From Larus michahellis (taxonomy: Eukaryota > Chordata > Aves > Charadriiformes > Laridae): DNA of 64,000 nucleotides. The notes beneath the pieces are model-generated. The model searched no databases and was not told where the DNA came from. It worked only from the letters and a program-made list of their open reading frames with translations. This document shows, in pieces, positions 48,562-61,225 of the stretch (the first letter of the stretch is position 1; each line of letters opens with the position of its first letter). Position numbers and translations under genes: made by a program. Location of the stretch: the NCBI RefSeq assembly GCF_964199755.1, contig NC_133898.1, positions 130,012,224-130,076,223 of the forward strand, written 5' to 3'.

Positions 48562-51253
48562 TCACAGAATCGTAGAAACTCCATGGTTGGAAAGGACCTT
48601 TGAGATCATCGAGTCCAACCATACACACACAAAAAAACCCCTACAGTCTCTGTCACTAGAGCATGCCCTGAAGTGCCACATCTAGACTTTTCTTAAATAC
48701 CTCTAGGGATGGTGACTCAACCACCTCCCTGGGCAGGCTGGTCCAGTGCCTGACCACTCTTTCAGTAAAGTAATTCCTCCTGATATCTAACCTAAACCTC
48801 CCCTGCCGCAGCTTCAGCCCATTTCCTCTGGTCCTGTCATTTTTCCCCTGGGAGAAGAGGCCAACCCCCACCTCTCTGCACCCTCCTTTCAGGGAGTTGT
48901 AGAGGGCAATGAGGTCTCCCCTCAGCCTCCTCTTCTCCAAGCTCAACATGCCCAGCTCCCTCAGCCTCTCCTCATATGCCCTGGTCTCCAGACCCCTCAC
49001 CAGCCTGGTAGCTCTCCTCTGGACATGCTCCAGCACCTCAATGTCCCTCTTGTACAGAGGGACCCAGACCTGAACACAGCACTCGAGGTGAGGCCTCACC
49101 AGTGCCAAGTACAGAGGCACCATCACTTCCCTGCTCCTGCTGGCCACGCTATTCCTGATACAAGCCAGGATGCTGTTGGCCTTCTTGGCCACCTGGGCAC
49201 ACTGCTGGCTCATGTGAAGCTGGCCGTCCACCAGCACCCCCGGGTCCTTTTCTGCTGGGCAGCTTTCCAGCCACTCTGCCCCAAGCCTGTAGCGCTGCTT
49301 GGGGTTGTTGTGACCGAAATGCAGGACCCAGCACTTGGCCTTGTTAAACCTCATACAGTTGGCCTTGGCCCATCAATCCAGCCTGTCCAGGTCCCTCTGT
49401 AGAGCCTTCCGACCCTCAAGCAGATCAACTCTCCCACCCAGTTTGGTGTCATCTGCAAACTTACTGAGGGTGCACTCAATCCCCTCATCCAGACCATCAA
49501 TAAAGATACTAAACAAAACCAGCCCCCAGACTGAGCCCTGAGGGACACCACTGGTGACCGGCCGCCAAGAGGATTTCACCCCATTAATCACAACTCTCTG
49601 GGCACGGCCATCCAGCCAGTTTTTAACCCAGCGAAGAGTACTCTTGTCTATGCCATGATTCACCAGCTTCTCCAGGAGAATGCTGTGGGGGACGGTGTCA
49701 AAGGCCTTACCAAAGTCCAGATAGACAACGTCCACAGCCTTCCCCGCATCCAGAAGGTGGGTCACATGGTCATAGAAAGAGATCAGGTTGGTCAGGCAGG
49801 CCCTCCCTTTCCTAAACCCATGCTGGCTGGCCCTGATCCCTTGGCTGCCCTGCACTCGCCGTGAGAACTCACGCAAGATGATCCTCTCCATGATCGTTCC
49901 TGGTACCGAGGTCAGGCTGACAGGCCTGTAGTTCCCCGGATCCTCCTTCCGACCCTTCTTGTAGATGGGCGTCACATTAGCCACCCTCCAGTCATCAGGT
50001 ACCTCCCCTGTTGACCAAGACTGTTGATAGCTGATGGAGAGAGGCTTGGTGAGCTCTCCCGCCAGCTCCCTGAGTACTCTTGGGTGAATCCCATCCGGCC
50101 CCATAGACTTACGTACGTCTAGGTGCAGAAACAGATCATTGACTGCTTCCTCCTGGATTATGGGTGGGTTGTTCTGCTCTCCATCCTTATCTTCCAGCTC
50201 AGGAGGCTGAGCACCCTGGGGATAGCTGGCATGACTATTGAAGACAGAGGCAAAGAAGGCATTCAGTATCTCAGCCTTCTCCTCGTCCTTGGTTGCAACT
50301 TTCCCCCCCGCATCCAGTAAGGGATGGAGATTCTCCCTGTCTCTCTTTTTGTTGATGTAGTTATAAAAGCTTTTTTTGTTGTCTTTAATGTTAGTGGCCA
50401 CGTTGAGCTCCAGCTGGGCTTTTGCCTTCCTAATTTTCTCTCTGAATAACCTAACGAGATCTCTGTACTCCTCCTGAGTTGCCTGTCCCTTCTTCCAAAG
50501 GCGGTAAACCCTCCTTTTATTCCTAAGTCCCATCAGAAGTTCCTTATTCATCCAGACTGGCCATTTTCCCCGCCCTTTAGACTTGTGACACCTGGGGACA
50601 GCCTGCTCCTGGGACTTTAAGATTTCCTTCTTGAAGAGCGTCCAGCCTTCCTGGACCCCTTTGCCCTTCAGGACTATCTCCCAAGGGACTCTCTCAACCA
50701 GTGTCCTGGACAAGCCAAAGTCTGCCCTCCAGAAGTCCAAGGTGGAGGTTTTGCTAACCCCCTTCCTTACCTCACTACAAATTGAAAACTTGACCATTTC
50801 ATGATCACTAAACCCAAGACGACCTCCGACCACCACATCTCCCACTAGTCCTTCTCTGTTTGTGAACAGTAGGTCTAGTGAGGCACTTCCCCTGGTAGGG
50901 TCACCTACCAGTTGTGTCAAGAAGTTATCTTCCACGTACTTGAGGATCCTCCTAGCCTGCCTGCTCTCTGCTGTGTTATATTTCCAGCAGATACCCGGGA
51001 GGTTGAAGTCCCCAAGCAGAACAAGGGCTGGCGATTGCGAGACTTCAGCCAGCCGCTTATAGAATACTTCATCTGTCTCCTCATCCTGGTCGGGTGGTCT
51101 GTAGCGTACTCCCAGCACAAGATCTCCCTTATTTCCCTTCCCCTTCAACCTTACCCATAAACACTCGACTTTATCATCACTGGAATCTAGCTCTACACAA
51201 TCAAAACATTCCCTGGTGTACAGAGCCACACCCCCGCCTCTCCTTCCTTGCCT
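48562..51253 (-). mobile_element. Young 2.7-kb CR1 LINE with near-intact ORF2, minus strand
   Basis: The largest element in the window. On the minus strand one frame runs from the truncated 5' end (~51253) to a TAG at 48656 with a single internal stop, TGA at 49373-49375. The product shows the C-terminal half of the apurinic-type endonuclease ([34 protein letters not shown]), then the reverse transcriptase: [64 protein letters not shown] and the catalytic FADD, and the C-terminal region ending [18 protein letters not shown]. The first part of the endonuclease and any ORF1 are missing. The 3' UTR ends with the usual antisense tail CACAGAATCGTAGAAACTCC. ORF2 supplies endonuclease and reverse transcriptase for target-primed retrotransposition. 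The copy is probably dead but young. Confidence 0.96.
48656..51253 (-). pseudogene. CR1 ORF2 (endonuclease C-terminus plus reverse transcriptase), one in-frame stop
   Basis: The two consecutive open stretches (51253-49376 and 49372-48656) are in the same frame, separated only by one TGA codon. Sequence on each side ([11 protein letters not shown] before, [20 protein letters not shown] after) fits the continuous CR1 family protein, so the stop probably arose by one transition at a CpG. No frameshift is apparent in about 865 codons. The FADD catalytic motif and the GVPQGS motif are retained. Confidence 0.9.
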
Positions 51254-52059
51254 GATAAAGTGCATTTGCATGGTAACTTTATTTGAACTATGATGCTTAT
51301 TATTTATGGCCAGCAGGCCACTCATGGAAATTTTTTGCATATGAACTGGCCTTTACAGACAAATATTTTGATTTTAAGCTCATAGGGATTATTCATCTTT
51401 ATAGGAAATATGCTTTCTATAACTTGTTGACGTGCATGCATTTTGATAGCAGGGACTTTCATGGACACTAAGAAAACAAAATGATTGAATGTTATTGTTC
51501 AAAAAACACCTTTTAGCGGGATAGTCGGGAACTGACAGACCTAAAACCCGTCTCTTGAAAATTGCTGGATGTTTTAAAATGCCCATGGGATATACCACGG
51601 CAAAAGGGCAAAAATGTTTTCATTAGAACCCCCACTGAAAGAGTTAAAATCTGGCAACAGCCTTCCTCCAAACACACGCAAGTGCTGAATCATCTTCCGA
51701 AAGGTTAAATTTCTGACCCTTCATATGACACTAGATCAGTCGCTCTCATCACGCTCCTTCAGAGCTAATTCTCCGTGCGCTTCTGTCATCCATCATACCG
51801 ATGAAAAGGGTGCAGAAAGCACAAAAGCTGCTCTCAACTCCCTTCAAAGCCTGTGGCATTATACTATGTGGGATGCAAAGCCTAGAGCACTTTGAGTTTG
51901 GGAGAAACTGCGTGGAGAAATTGCAGTGCTCGTGGCAGGATGTTTTATATTGATTCACATGACCCTTTCATGGTGCTCTCAAGAAGCATGGACTAGATGG
52001 AACTGCTGAAGGGTGGGTTTGTGTGGCTGGGAACCCATATTCAGGGTCGTTGTAAATGC
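51254..52059. other. FBXO16 intron, no recognised feature
   Basis: AT-rich intronic sequence between two LINE insertions; nothing recognised. Confidence 0.5.
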
Positions 52060-52853
52060 TTTATTATGAAACTGGAAGGCTGAAGTCTGTCCTAAGTCCA
52101 GAACCGTTACGTGTTTTCAGTAATATCTGGATGATGGAATGGGAAATACTTATCTGCAGATGATACCAGGCTTGGAGGGATTTCATGGACTTTGGAGATA
52201 AGAAATCAGACTGAAATGATCTGCAGTTTGATAAGGACAAGGGAAAAGTGTTGTGTGAAAGAATGACATTTAAAAAAATTGCAGATCTGAGAAAACCCAA
52301 GTATGCGGCGGTTTTGCATAAAAAATTGCTGGGAATTATGGTGGATCACAAACTTAATATAAGCTGACAGTGTCTCATAATTGTAATAAGGGAAATATCC
52401 CAAAGGGCTGTCTGAAAGGCAGCGCCGCTCTGGTCCCTGCATTTTGAGAATGCTGAGGAGCAATTGGAGATAATTCTGAGAACAAGTCGTATGTGAGAAT
52501 AGTCTCAGGTGCAGAAAATATGAAAGAAATCCCTTTGCTGTAGGGAAGATGGAGAAAAGATTTAGTAACATCCTTCCAATGACACACAAAAGATACCCAA
52601 AAAGAGGAAGGGAATGATCTAATCTCTGTGCTCACATTAGATAGGACAAGAAATCATGGTCTTGAATTGCAATAATGGAAACACAATTTAGACACTAGCA
52701 AAATCCGATGCTACAGATAATTCACTGCCGGAATAGCTTGCCTAAGGGTTAGGGGTGGAATCTCCATCGCTGGAGTCTTTTGGTTAAACAAACACGTGTC
52801 AGGAATGGTTTAGGTGGAGTGGATCCTGCCTTGCAGCAGGAGATGAACTGGCT
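52060..52853 (+). mobile_element. Ancient CR1 LINE 3' part, plus strand, split by a hAT-like element
   Basis: Decayed reverse-transcriptase region (ATATCTGGATGATGGAATGG, then TCTGCAGATGATACCAGGCT, the DNA of the ADDT motif). Towards the 3' end come GGAATGGTTTAGGTGGAGTG and ATCCTGCCTTGCAGCAGGAG, which match the 3' UTR of archosaur/turtle-type CR1. The terminal part probably continues after the inserted transposon at 53124. Confidence 0.6.
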
Positions 52854-53123
52854 CAGTGTTTCTCAACCTTTTTACACTGAAGGACCATCCGCCAGGTTGC
52901 CTTGCGCAGCGCTGCCATGGTGGTCTTCCTTTACAGCCAGATGAAGATTAGATTAAGCTTTGGGTGGTCACCGTTTATTTTATTCTTCCTCATTTTATTT
53001 GCCTGCGTTCACGGACTATGTGTGGGCATTTACATTTAGTTATTTTTTTGCAATTTTGTCACGGGACATCTTTGATGTCTCCCAGGCTGTCGCGGTCCAT
53101 AAAAAGCAGGTTGAGAAACAATG
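52854..53123. mobile_element. hAT-like non-autonomous DNA transposon (270 bp)
   Basis: The left end CAGTGTTTCTCAACCT and the right end AGGTTGAGAAACAATG are inverted repeats with one mismatch, in the style of hAT-Charlie termini (CAGTGGTTCTCAACC). The flanking octamers AACTGGCT and AACGAGCT match at 6 of 8 positions, as expected for a decayed 8-bp hAT target duplication. There is no transposase reading frame inside. Confidence 0.8.
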
Positions 53124-53302
53124 AACGAGCTGACCCGAAGGGATTTCATCTCTCTGTATCTGCGCTGCTGGGCAGCCCCAAAGGGCACGGGACTGGCAGT
53201 GCTGTCACCTTTGGTATCCAAGACGGGCGACGGGACCCTCTACAATTTTTTGGCTGTCTCGGATCGTGCTCCGCTCTGCAAAGTGTTATTGCTGTTTGGG
53301 GA

Positions 53303-53707
53303 ATGACTGAGGGAGCTGGGGTTGTTTAGCCTGGAGAAGAGGAGGCTGAGGGGAGACCTTATCACCCTCTACAACTACCTGAAAGGAGGTTGTAGAGAGA
53401 TGGGGGCTGACCTCTTCTCCCTGGTGACAAGTGATAGGACGAGGGGAAACGGGTTCAAGTTACGTCAGGGGAGGTTTAGATTAGATATTAGGAAACATTT
53501 TTTCACTGAAAGGGTTATTAAACATTGGAATAGGCTGCCCAGGGAGGTGGTGGATTCACCATCCCTGGAGGTGTTTAAAAAAAGGGTAGATGGGGCACTG
53601 AGGGACATGGTTTAGAAATGGCTCTTGTCAGGGTAGGCTAAAGGTTGGACTCAATGATCTTAAGGGTCCCTTCCAACCTCAGCCATTCTATGATTCTATG
53701 ATTCTGT
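53303..53707 (+). mobile_element. CR1 LINE, 5'-truncated, plus strand
   Basis: The ORF2 C-terminus is open for 97 codons ([20 protein letters not shown], then [20 protein letters not shown]), followed by a 3' UTR with GGTTGGACTCAATGATCTTA and the tail CATTCTATGATTCTATGATT. The good frame preservation indicates a fairly recent insertion. Confidence 0.95.
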
Positions 53708-55221
53708 GCTGCACAGAGTGGAAGCAGCGGTGGCGTGTAGCGACAGCAGGCTGCCCGGCTTACAGGGCTGTTCCCATGCATGAGTATTTGCCGGCTTTGA
53801 TCCTGCTGGGGGCACTTGCGATTAATTTCCCTCACACCAACTCAAATGCTAACCAGATACATAGAAAAAAGAAATTGTGCTGCTGTCTTTCAGTTAAAAC
53901 CCTTTTGATGGTTAAACTGTGAAAGGGTTAACATCTCTCTGTTAATTTTTCTGTTTTATTCTAGTTGCTTTTATTCTCTATTGCACCCAGGGCAGGTGCC
54001 TTGACGTGCCGCCTCTCAGCCTCCCTGTCTGCTGTGTTCTGCAAGCCAAAAATTCCTCCCATTAATTTAAAAAGCATAAAAGCGTTTTGCTCTGCCTTAA
54101 TGCTCCTTGCCATCCTGCTGACACCCAGGTTAATATGTTGACAATGAAGCTGGGGTTGTACTTGTAGATTAAGACACCTAAGCGTCAGTGTCTCCAGGTG
54201 ATCTGAGCCTCTCGGCTTCCATTATAACCAAATGAGATGTAGACAAATCAGGGGAGCCCAGCCAGGCATTCAGCTCACCCTGTGGGCTACATCTTCTGCT
54301 AGGAGTTTGTACAGCACAGCTGAGCGTTCCCAGCTACTGGAACTTGCTCATCCGCACTGTGAAATTGTTAGCACGCTCCCTGGCACGATTTTGGCCTGGG
54401 CTGGTAGCACTCTTCCAGCCATTGTTCAGACGCAATTTGGACATTAGCCTGGGCCAGGAACCACGCCAAATACGCAGTTTGGATCCAACCACCTTGTTTT
54501 GAAAGGTGAAGGTGTGATAGTGTGGACACACGCATCGTCTACCTCTTGGTCTCCCATATCATGGCAGATATGATGCAGGACTTGCAGACAACTGTCACCC
54601 TTGGAGTGGCAGCTCTAGGCTTTGCAGGGTACCCCACAGCACAGGGCCCCGGTGTTTGGGCAGCTGAAATCCATCCCCAGTCACTGCAGACCCCCACCTA
54701 TAGACACCTCCTTAGCCAGGGGCTGGACCCATGCTTGGTGCCAAGGTGCGGGAGCAATGGCTCCTGCTCAGTGGTGCTTCTTGTCACCAGGCTGCCGGCT
54801 TGGCTTCCTCAGCAGTCTTCCCAGGAGCCCCCTCTTGCAAAATTTCAGGTTTAGTTGTTTAACTACAGTGCTGAAAGCAAAAAGGACCAGATCCCAGGGG
54901 CTAGTTACTAATTGCTGACAAGGAGCAGCTGACAGCAGAGATGTTTAGGATTTTGTAGGGTGGACGAGTATATCTTATGGATACCAGGTGCCTGTCTACT
55001 TCATCCCTTCTCTTCTCACCCAGGTTCTGGGTCTTCAGCAAATCCTTTCGTCGGGATCAGGAGAAGATGGCTGGGGAGGGAGGAGAAAATTGCTTCTGCC
55101 TGGGTGAACGACCTCCATCTACTTGCAAGCTATTCTGCAAAAGAGTTTCATTGATTAACAAATTGGGTCCTAGATTTGCAGAGCACAGGGATGCCTGTGT
55201 GTGATTGTAATCCTGTGAACT
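53708..55221. other. FBXO16 intron, no recognised gene
   Basis: Includes short frames without known motifs; nothing recognised. Confidence 0.5.
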
Positions 55222-55644
55222 CATGGAGCCCCTCTGCTGGGAGGACAGGCTGAGAGAGCTGGGGGGGTTCAGCCTGGAGAAGAGAAGGCTCCGCGGAGAC
55301 CTTCCAGCCCCTGCCAGTCCCTCAAGGGGCTCCAGGAAAGCTGGGGAGGGACTCTGGAGCAGGGAGGGGAGCCATGGGACGAGGGGGAAGGGTTTTCCAC
55401 TGGAAGAGGGGAGATTGAGATGAGATATTAGAAAGAAGTTCTTGACTGTGAGGGTGGTGAGCCCCTGGCCCAGGTTGCCCAGAGAAGCTGTGGCTGCCCC
55501 ATCCCTGGAGGGGTTCAAGGCCAGGTTGGCCGGGGCTTGGAGCAACCTGGGCTGGTGGGAGGTGTCCCTGCCCAGGGCAGGGGGTGGCACTGGATGGGCT
55601 TTAAGGTCCCTTCCAAACTATTCTATGATTCTATGATTTTATGA
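55222..55644 (+). mobile_element. CR1 LINE, 5'-truncated, plus strand
   Basis: Runs from GGAGCCCCTCTGCTGGGAGG through the ORF2 end (TTCAGCCTGGAGAAGAGAAG, CCCAGGTTGCCCAGAGAAGC) to CTATTCTATGATTCTATGAT. It is the same subfamily type as the copies at 5.3, 12 and 37 kb. Confidence 0.95.
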
Positions 55645-58529
55645 GATGAGGATTATGTCCCATTTCAGTGACTAGGTCAAGTCAGTAAAACAACCTGTCT
55701 CCTACAGCGCAGAGGGGCCTCTTTAGGTTAAGCGGCGGAGCCTCTGTACTTTGGCGCTGAGGTCCTGGGCTCTCCCCTTAGTGTCAGGCTGCGTTATTTG
55801 TGTGTGTGCACTCATGGATTAATTGTAAACTGATCGCAGAAGCAGGGACTGAGCGCTCTGCATTGCCAGCGTAGCCTTATGTCACACAGTCCCTGGGGAG
55901 ACATTGTTCCCCAGGGCTCGGAGAAAGGCACAGAAAAGGAAAAGAAGTATTCCTAGCTGCGGCTAGAGAAGGTGCAGCACCTTGAAAAGGGGAATCCAGG
56001 GGAATCCGGTCCAACTGGTTGGGTTGCTGTAATCAGATGCAAGGGGAGGAACTGTGGAGAAAGGCAGCCAAAAGTAGGATGGGGACATGCTTGTTAATAC
56101 TGGAAAAGAGACAAATTATGCCTGCTTAACTACTTGGCTGCTGCTGAATGCAGTGGAGAAGAAGCTGTGTGTTCCCATGCTCCTGACTGCGTGGCGCTGA
56201 TTTAATGGAGTTTCCCTTGCAGTGTAAGCACAGGCTGAGGATGCTGGAAGAAATCGCTTTATTGCAAACCCCGTGGCAGAATGGGAAGAGTTGAGAAGGA
56301 GCAAATATTCTGTCTCCTTGAAAGAGAAGCTAGATTTGCTTTGATTACTTCACTTTATCTTTGGTGTGGAAGAGCGTAAGCCAGTTACCCCTTGTCTCTG
56401 GAACACATGGGAGAAATTTATCTTTGCAAATTGGTGATCGTGGATTGTTTTAATGAGAAGAGGATGTAGCTGTGATCATGAATGGGGGGTCTGTGCAGAG
56501 AAACTTTCCCCCCTCAGCACGTGAAAGCCTTTCCTATAGAGCTGAGGGTGAGAAGGGGACAGGCAGAACCTCCTCTGCCCCCTCTGGTACACCTTGGTCT
56601 GATTTTATTCTTGTTTCTAAGCCCCACATCCAAAGGTCCTGCTTCAGTTTTTCCGTAGTACTCTGCTAAATGTCATTAGAGGTGAAAGTAATATGCAAAA
56701 CAGAGATGGGAGGGAAAGGGTGTATTCCTTAATTCGCTGTCTGTGGCTGAAAAGGCAGGGACATTTGGGAGCTTTCTTCTATTTGGTTTTTTGTCTCTGG
56801 GATCTCAGGAATGCCGATTCCACCCTTTCTTCTTGCTGACCTTCTTGGAGGTCTTGCAGAGGTGTCTGCAAGAAGGAGAAGAGCTATTTGCTTCTTAAGA
56901 GTTTATTCTTCAACACTGAAATTAAATACATCCAAGTAAAAATAAAGAAATAAAGCGTTCTTTAAAATGATCTGCAAATAAATTACTTCTCAATTACCTT
57001 TCATCTGCACAGTATATTTTAAACTATTATTCTGACAGTCCTCCACTTGACTTTTTTTGAGGGGGAAGCAGAGAAAAAAATAATCTGAATTTCTAGTCTA
57101 TTTTGTTACGAAAGAGAAAGGAAGCGACATTGGATATTAAACCGTTTACCCACAATAAAAAAAAAAAGAAAGAACTGCATGGTTTTTCTTATTATTTTTA
57201 ATTTTTGGAGGTCACGTTTAACTAAAGACTTCAGCTGCCCGTGAGGTTAAATGCAGAAATTAATGTGCTGTGATCTGACCTGTGGAGAGCAAGTTGTCAG
57301 CTGTGGAAAGCTGGCTTCAGGAAATAACCTTGTGAAAGCGGAGTGTGCGTTTTGGGGATGGCCAACGCGTGAGAAAGAAACAAACAGGGAAAAGCAGCAT
57401 TCCCCAAAGCGGGGAATTCCCCAAACAGTTCAGTTTTCCCTTTGAAAAGAAGGTGAGTTTGGGTCGCGGCTGCTCTCGCTGTGCTAGGAAGGAGGATGAA
57501 GAAGGACTTCTCTGAAATTCGGATTTCGCACCTGGAAAGCCACCATTAGCCCTGCGGTTCTGCTGCCTGCAGACCCCCCCAGGGCATCCTGCTGGTCCTG
57601 CCCACAGCCGCCGTGGTCCTCTGACATTTCCTCCCTCCTGGCGCTCGGCGCTGCCCTCCCAGCCAGGACTGCTCTTGCCGGTTTTGAGACAGATTGCGCA
57701 GATTGTGGCGATGAGGTCAGTCTCCTCCCAGGAGATTCCTGCTGACGGGGCCCTTTCCGTCCTCTCCTATCAACACAAGTTAAACACCAGCCACCGCCAC
57801 CATTGCTCCCACCCTGTTTACACAGCTCTGCCCCGCTCCGCTCAACGCAGTGTTGTTGTTGCCATCAGAGCACAGGGATACGTGCTTGTCTGCTTACCTC
57901 AGTGCTCATTTCGTCCCACAACCATTTTAATCCTTCTCTTTAGATACCTGTCACGAGCATAGAAATGCTGTGAACAACCTTTATTCCTGTGCTGGCGGAT
58001 CTGCGCCGTGGATTTTCCGTGTGGGACATGGGCAGCTGATGTAGTTTCTCTTTTTTCCACTTCTCTGTGCTGGGGATTCCTCTCTGATGCAGTGGGATTG
58101 TGGGAATAAATACTTTCTAAATTGTGAAGCACTCAAATATCGCAGTAGTGGGGGCCGTATAAGTGTCAGGATAGGAAGAAGCAGTGAACTTGTCATTTGG
58201 GACCTGATCCTGTAAACACACATCTGAGTCTCCTCCTTTCCACGACTGAAGCCACGTCTCAGAGCTGGTCCCAGGAGCAGAGTCTTGTGAGCATGAGTGT
58301 GTCCTGGACTAGGCCATCCTGGATCTTTTGAGGATTATAAATCATATGTTATGTGGCTTCAGAGTTTCTTTTAATGTAACCTCTCCAATTGCTCCCAGTT
58401 CCTACGTGCTTTGCTCTTGAATGAGTCACCAGAAGCTGCTGCTTATGCATTTTCCCTGGCCTTGAATGTCTGCTTTATTTTAAGAAGCTGAATCTCCGGT
58501 TTCTCAGAATCTGAAACGCCTTTTTGCAG
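55645..58529. other. FBXO16 intron, no recognised gene
   Basis: Intronic sequence with an A-rich run near 57158-57172. The acceptor CTTTTTGCAG ends it at 58529. Confidence 0.5.
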
Positions 58530-58736
58530 TTTGACAAGTGGACAGATGGTCAGAGGCGGAGGATCCTGGTGGATCTGTTGGAACGCTGCTCCTTGTCGCA
58601 GAGGAAATTCTGTGCCAAGCAGCTACAGGATCGAGTCCCCACCGAGGCTCTAGATTTTACCACAAGGCTCCCTAGAGTCCTGTCTTTATACATCTTTTCC
58701 TTCCTGGACCCACAGAGCCTCTGTCGATGTGCACAG
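58530..58736 (+). CDS. FBXO16: FBXO16 coding exon 3: start of the F-box
   Basis: Encodes residues 45-113, beginning FDKWTDGQRRRILVDLLERC and ending LPRVLSLYIFSFLDPQSL then CRCAQ. The LPRVLSLYIFSFLD stretch (about residues 91-104) is helix 1 of the F-box, which binds SKP1. The exon is 207 nt, phase 0 at both ends, with acceptor TTTTTGCAG and donor CAG|GTAAAA. No broken frame was seen. Confidence 0.95.
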
Positions 58737-60157
58737 GTAAAAAAGCCAACATGTACCTAAGGTTCAGAAAGTCGGGTCAGGCTAGTTAAAAAAAGGAAAC
58801 GGCACTATTTTTCAGCAAAACCATACCAGTGCTGTTCTTCATAATGCAAAGATGTCTTCTGACTTGGCAGCCTGGTGCCAAATGCTTGGTGACGCTCGTA
58901 TGAGACCGAGCGCAGCTCTTCCACACATTCTAAATTAAAACAGATTGGCCAAGATTTACAAAAATGAAGACTAATTTTAGATGCTCAGTCTTAAGGCATT
59001 TAACGTGTGGCACTTTACCAGACTGATTCTTCCCAAGAAGGAGGCCTGGTACTTTCTGAAACTCATGTTCTTTTGAAGTACTTTGTACCGTGTGCACAAT
59101 AATTAATTGCTTTGAAAAGTATCGGCTTGTGCTAGTTGTAAAGATTTAAGCTTTAAGAAAACCAGATCCTTTAAAACGCTTGCGGGTAAAGCGTTGGATG
59201 TGGAGAAGCAGAGAAGTTACAGATGTACTTTTGAGCACAGTGGCCTGGGCTTCAGTCTGTTGAACACAGTGGCTAAGACTCCAAAAGTATGTTTGCATGA
59301 GATAAGGTGCTGTGAGGTGATGCCCAAAGTAGTTCTGAACGAATAAGTTGATATCGGTGACATTATAGTCAGTCATAGTGACATAGTACCTGCTATAATA
59401 CTATGAATATATCAAAATCTCAGCTTGTTTAAAGCTTGCTCTGGTATCTTTCTCCTGCCTTTCACGTTTTATGTGGATGCGGCTCACACTACGCATTCAC
59501 AGGCAGGGAGAGGACAGGTTAGGAAATGACTTACTTAGAAAGAAAGGTCTTTCCAGTGCTACTTGTGTCATATTGTCCCTGCTCACTGCAGGGGGGTTGG
59601 ACTAGATGACCTTTAAAGGTCCCTTCCAACCCAACACATTCTATGAGTCTATGACTCTATATCGTCGGACAGCTGCTGTTATAAGCATGGCAGTGCCAAA
59701 AGATGATGTTTGTCCTTAAGCTGGAAGCGGCATTGCGCACAACACGACTGCATGATGGAGTATAACAGCAGAACACGAGTAGGAAGGAAATGTTCAGAAT
59801 GGGTCTATTAGACTTGGGGAGTTTATTGATGCTGTTTTTCTCAGGGGAAATTAAGGGTTTATTCCAGCTACTGTACTTGAGTAGAAGTGTGGGAAGTTGC
59901 CCCAGAAAAGCTGAAATCTTTCCTCTTGATCTGTGATTTTTGGAATATTTCACCCTGTGCTGGAGATCATCTAATACTTAGGCGCTGAGTGTGTCATGAA
60001 GACTTTGGATGGTTTAACGAAAGGTTTAAATGGGGCATAAATAGTGCTGAAGAGCTGTAAAAGGACAGAGGGGAATTACACCCACAGCACAGAAGTCTCT
60101 AGCTGCGATCTTGGGTGCTTGAAACCCCAAGGTTTTCAACTTACTGGACATTCACAG
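58737..60157. other. FBXO16 intron
   Basis: Contains the short CR1 tail at 59582-59660. Otherwise nothing is recognised. Confidence 0.6.
59582..59660 (+). mobile_element. CR1 3'-tail fragment, plus strand
   Basis: CTGCAGGGGGGTTGGACTAG, then GGTCCCTTCCAACC and the tail CATTCTATGAGTCTATGACT. Only about 79 bp are present. Confidence 0.9.
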
Positions 60158-60322
60158 GTGAGCTGGTACTGGAAGTACCTGTCTGAACTGGATCAGCTCT
60201 GGATGCGGAAATGCCTGCGTTTTGGCTGGTACATCAACTTCTCTCCAACTCCCTTTGAGCAAGGAATCTGGAAGAAACATTATATTGAGATGGTGAAAGA
60301 TTTGCAAGTCACGAGACCAAAG
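60158..60322 (+). CDS. FBXO16: FBXO16 coding exon 4: end of the F-box and following conserved region
   Basis: Encodes residues 114-168. VSWYWKYLSELDQLWMRKCL completes the F-box, then RFGWYINFSPTPFEQGIWKK and HYIEMVKDLQVTRPK. This block is strongly conserved in FBXO16 and distinguishes it from other F-box proteins. The acceptor TTCACAG, donor AAG|GTACAT and phases 0/0 are consistent. No substrate-binding repeat (WD40, LRR) is present in the visible part, as expected for an FBXO-class protein. Confidence 0.95.
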
Positions 60323-61225
60323 GTACATACCTACCACCTCTAGAGATGTCTGGGGCCAGTGGGAAAACCGGGGTGGATGGGTTCCTGACCCCTTTGTCTC
60401 TTTATCTTTCCGTAATCTCCCACTAGTAAAATGGAAGATACCTCATTTCAAATTAGAATCTGAACTCGTGTGTTGCCATGTGCGCTACTTTCCCATCACC
60501 CACCCCTGGTAGGGGGGAAGTGAAAATCTCACTGGTTAGGAGAAGCAATCACCAAGGTCTCCCTCTGCTCTCCTCTCAAGGTGTTCTGGAGTAATCCTCT
60601 ACATTTCCCTCTCCAGCACTCAAGGCTGTTCCCCTCTCTTTTTCCCCAGTTTATAGAGCATATGGTAGCTTGCCTCAATCGGAGAAGCAGAGGGGGGGGT
60701 ACCAGCGTCATCCCTGCTGAAATTTCAGAGTCAGCGTACCTGGTGGAAAGGAAAAAAGCACCCATTATGCCTGTTATAGCCCTTGGTGTTGTCTCTTTCT
60801 CTCTTCTTCAAGGGCAGCAGGGCCATTTTGAGGAGGTGGAGCATTACTCAGTAGCCACTGCTTTCTCCTGAGATTCATTGATGCCGTGCCTGGTTTGTGG
60901 GGCTGGGAGGGTGGGATTCTTCTGCCCTGAATTCAAAACTCAGCCCTCTAATTTTAACCAAACTCCCCCACAGACTCTCTCTGTAGTCAACGGGGAGATG
61001 CCAAAGCATCTCAAAAACAGTTCAGCTCAGCTTAGTGCAGATTTTGGGACATGGGCAATGACATGGACTGTCAGGGTGCCTATTTCTATCCACTGACCAT
61101 AATGGAGCCTGGAGAGACTAATTTTGAGTTAATACCCAATTCTTAGAAGTCTAAAGTCAGGCAAAATAAATCTCACTTTCACTATAAGCTAAAAATTATT
61201 TTCTTCTTTTCTTCTCTCTTATTAG
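60323..61225. other. FBXO16 intron
   Basis: Short intron of 0.9 kb ending in a long pyrimidine tract and TTATTAG. No other feature is recognised. Confidence 0.8.
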
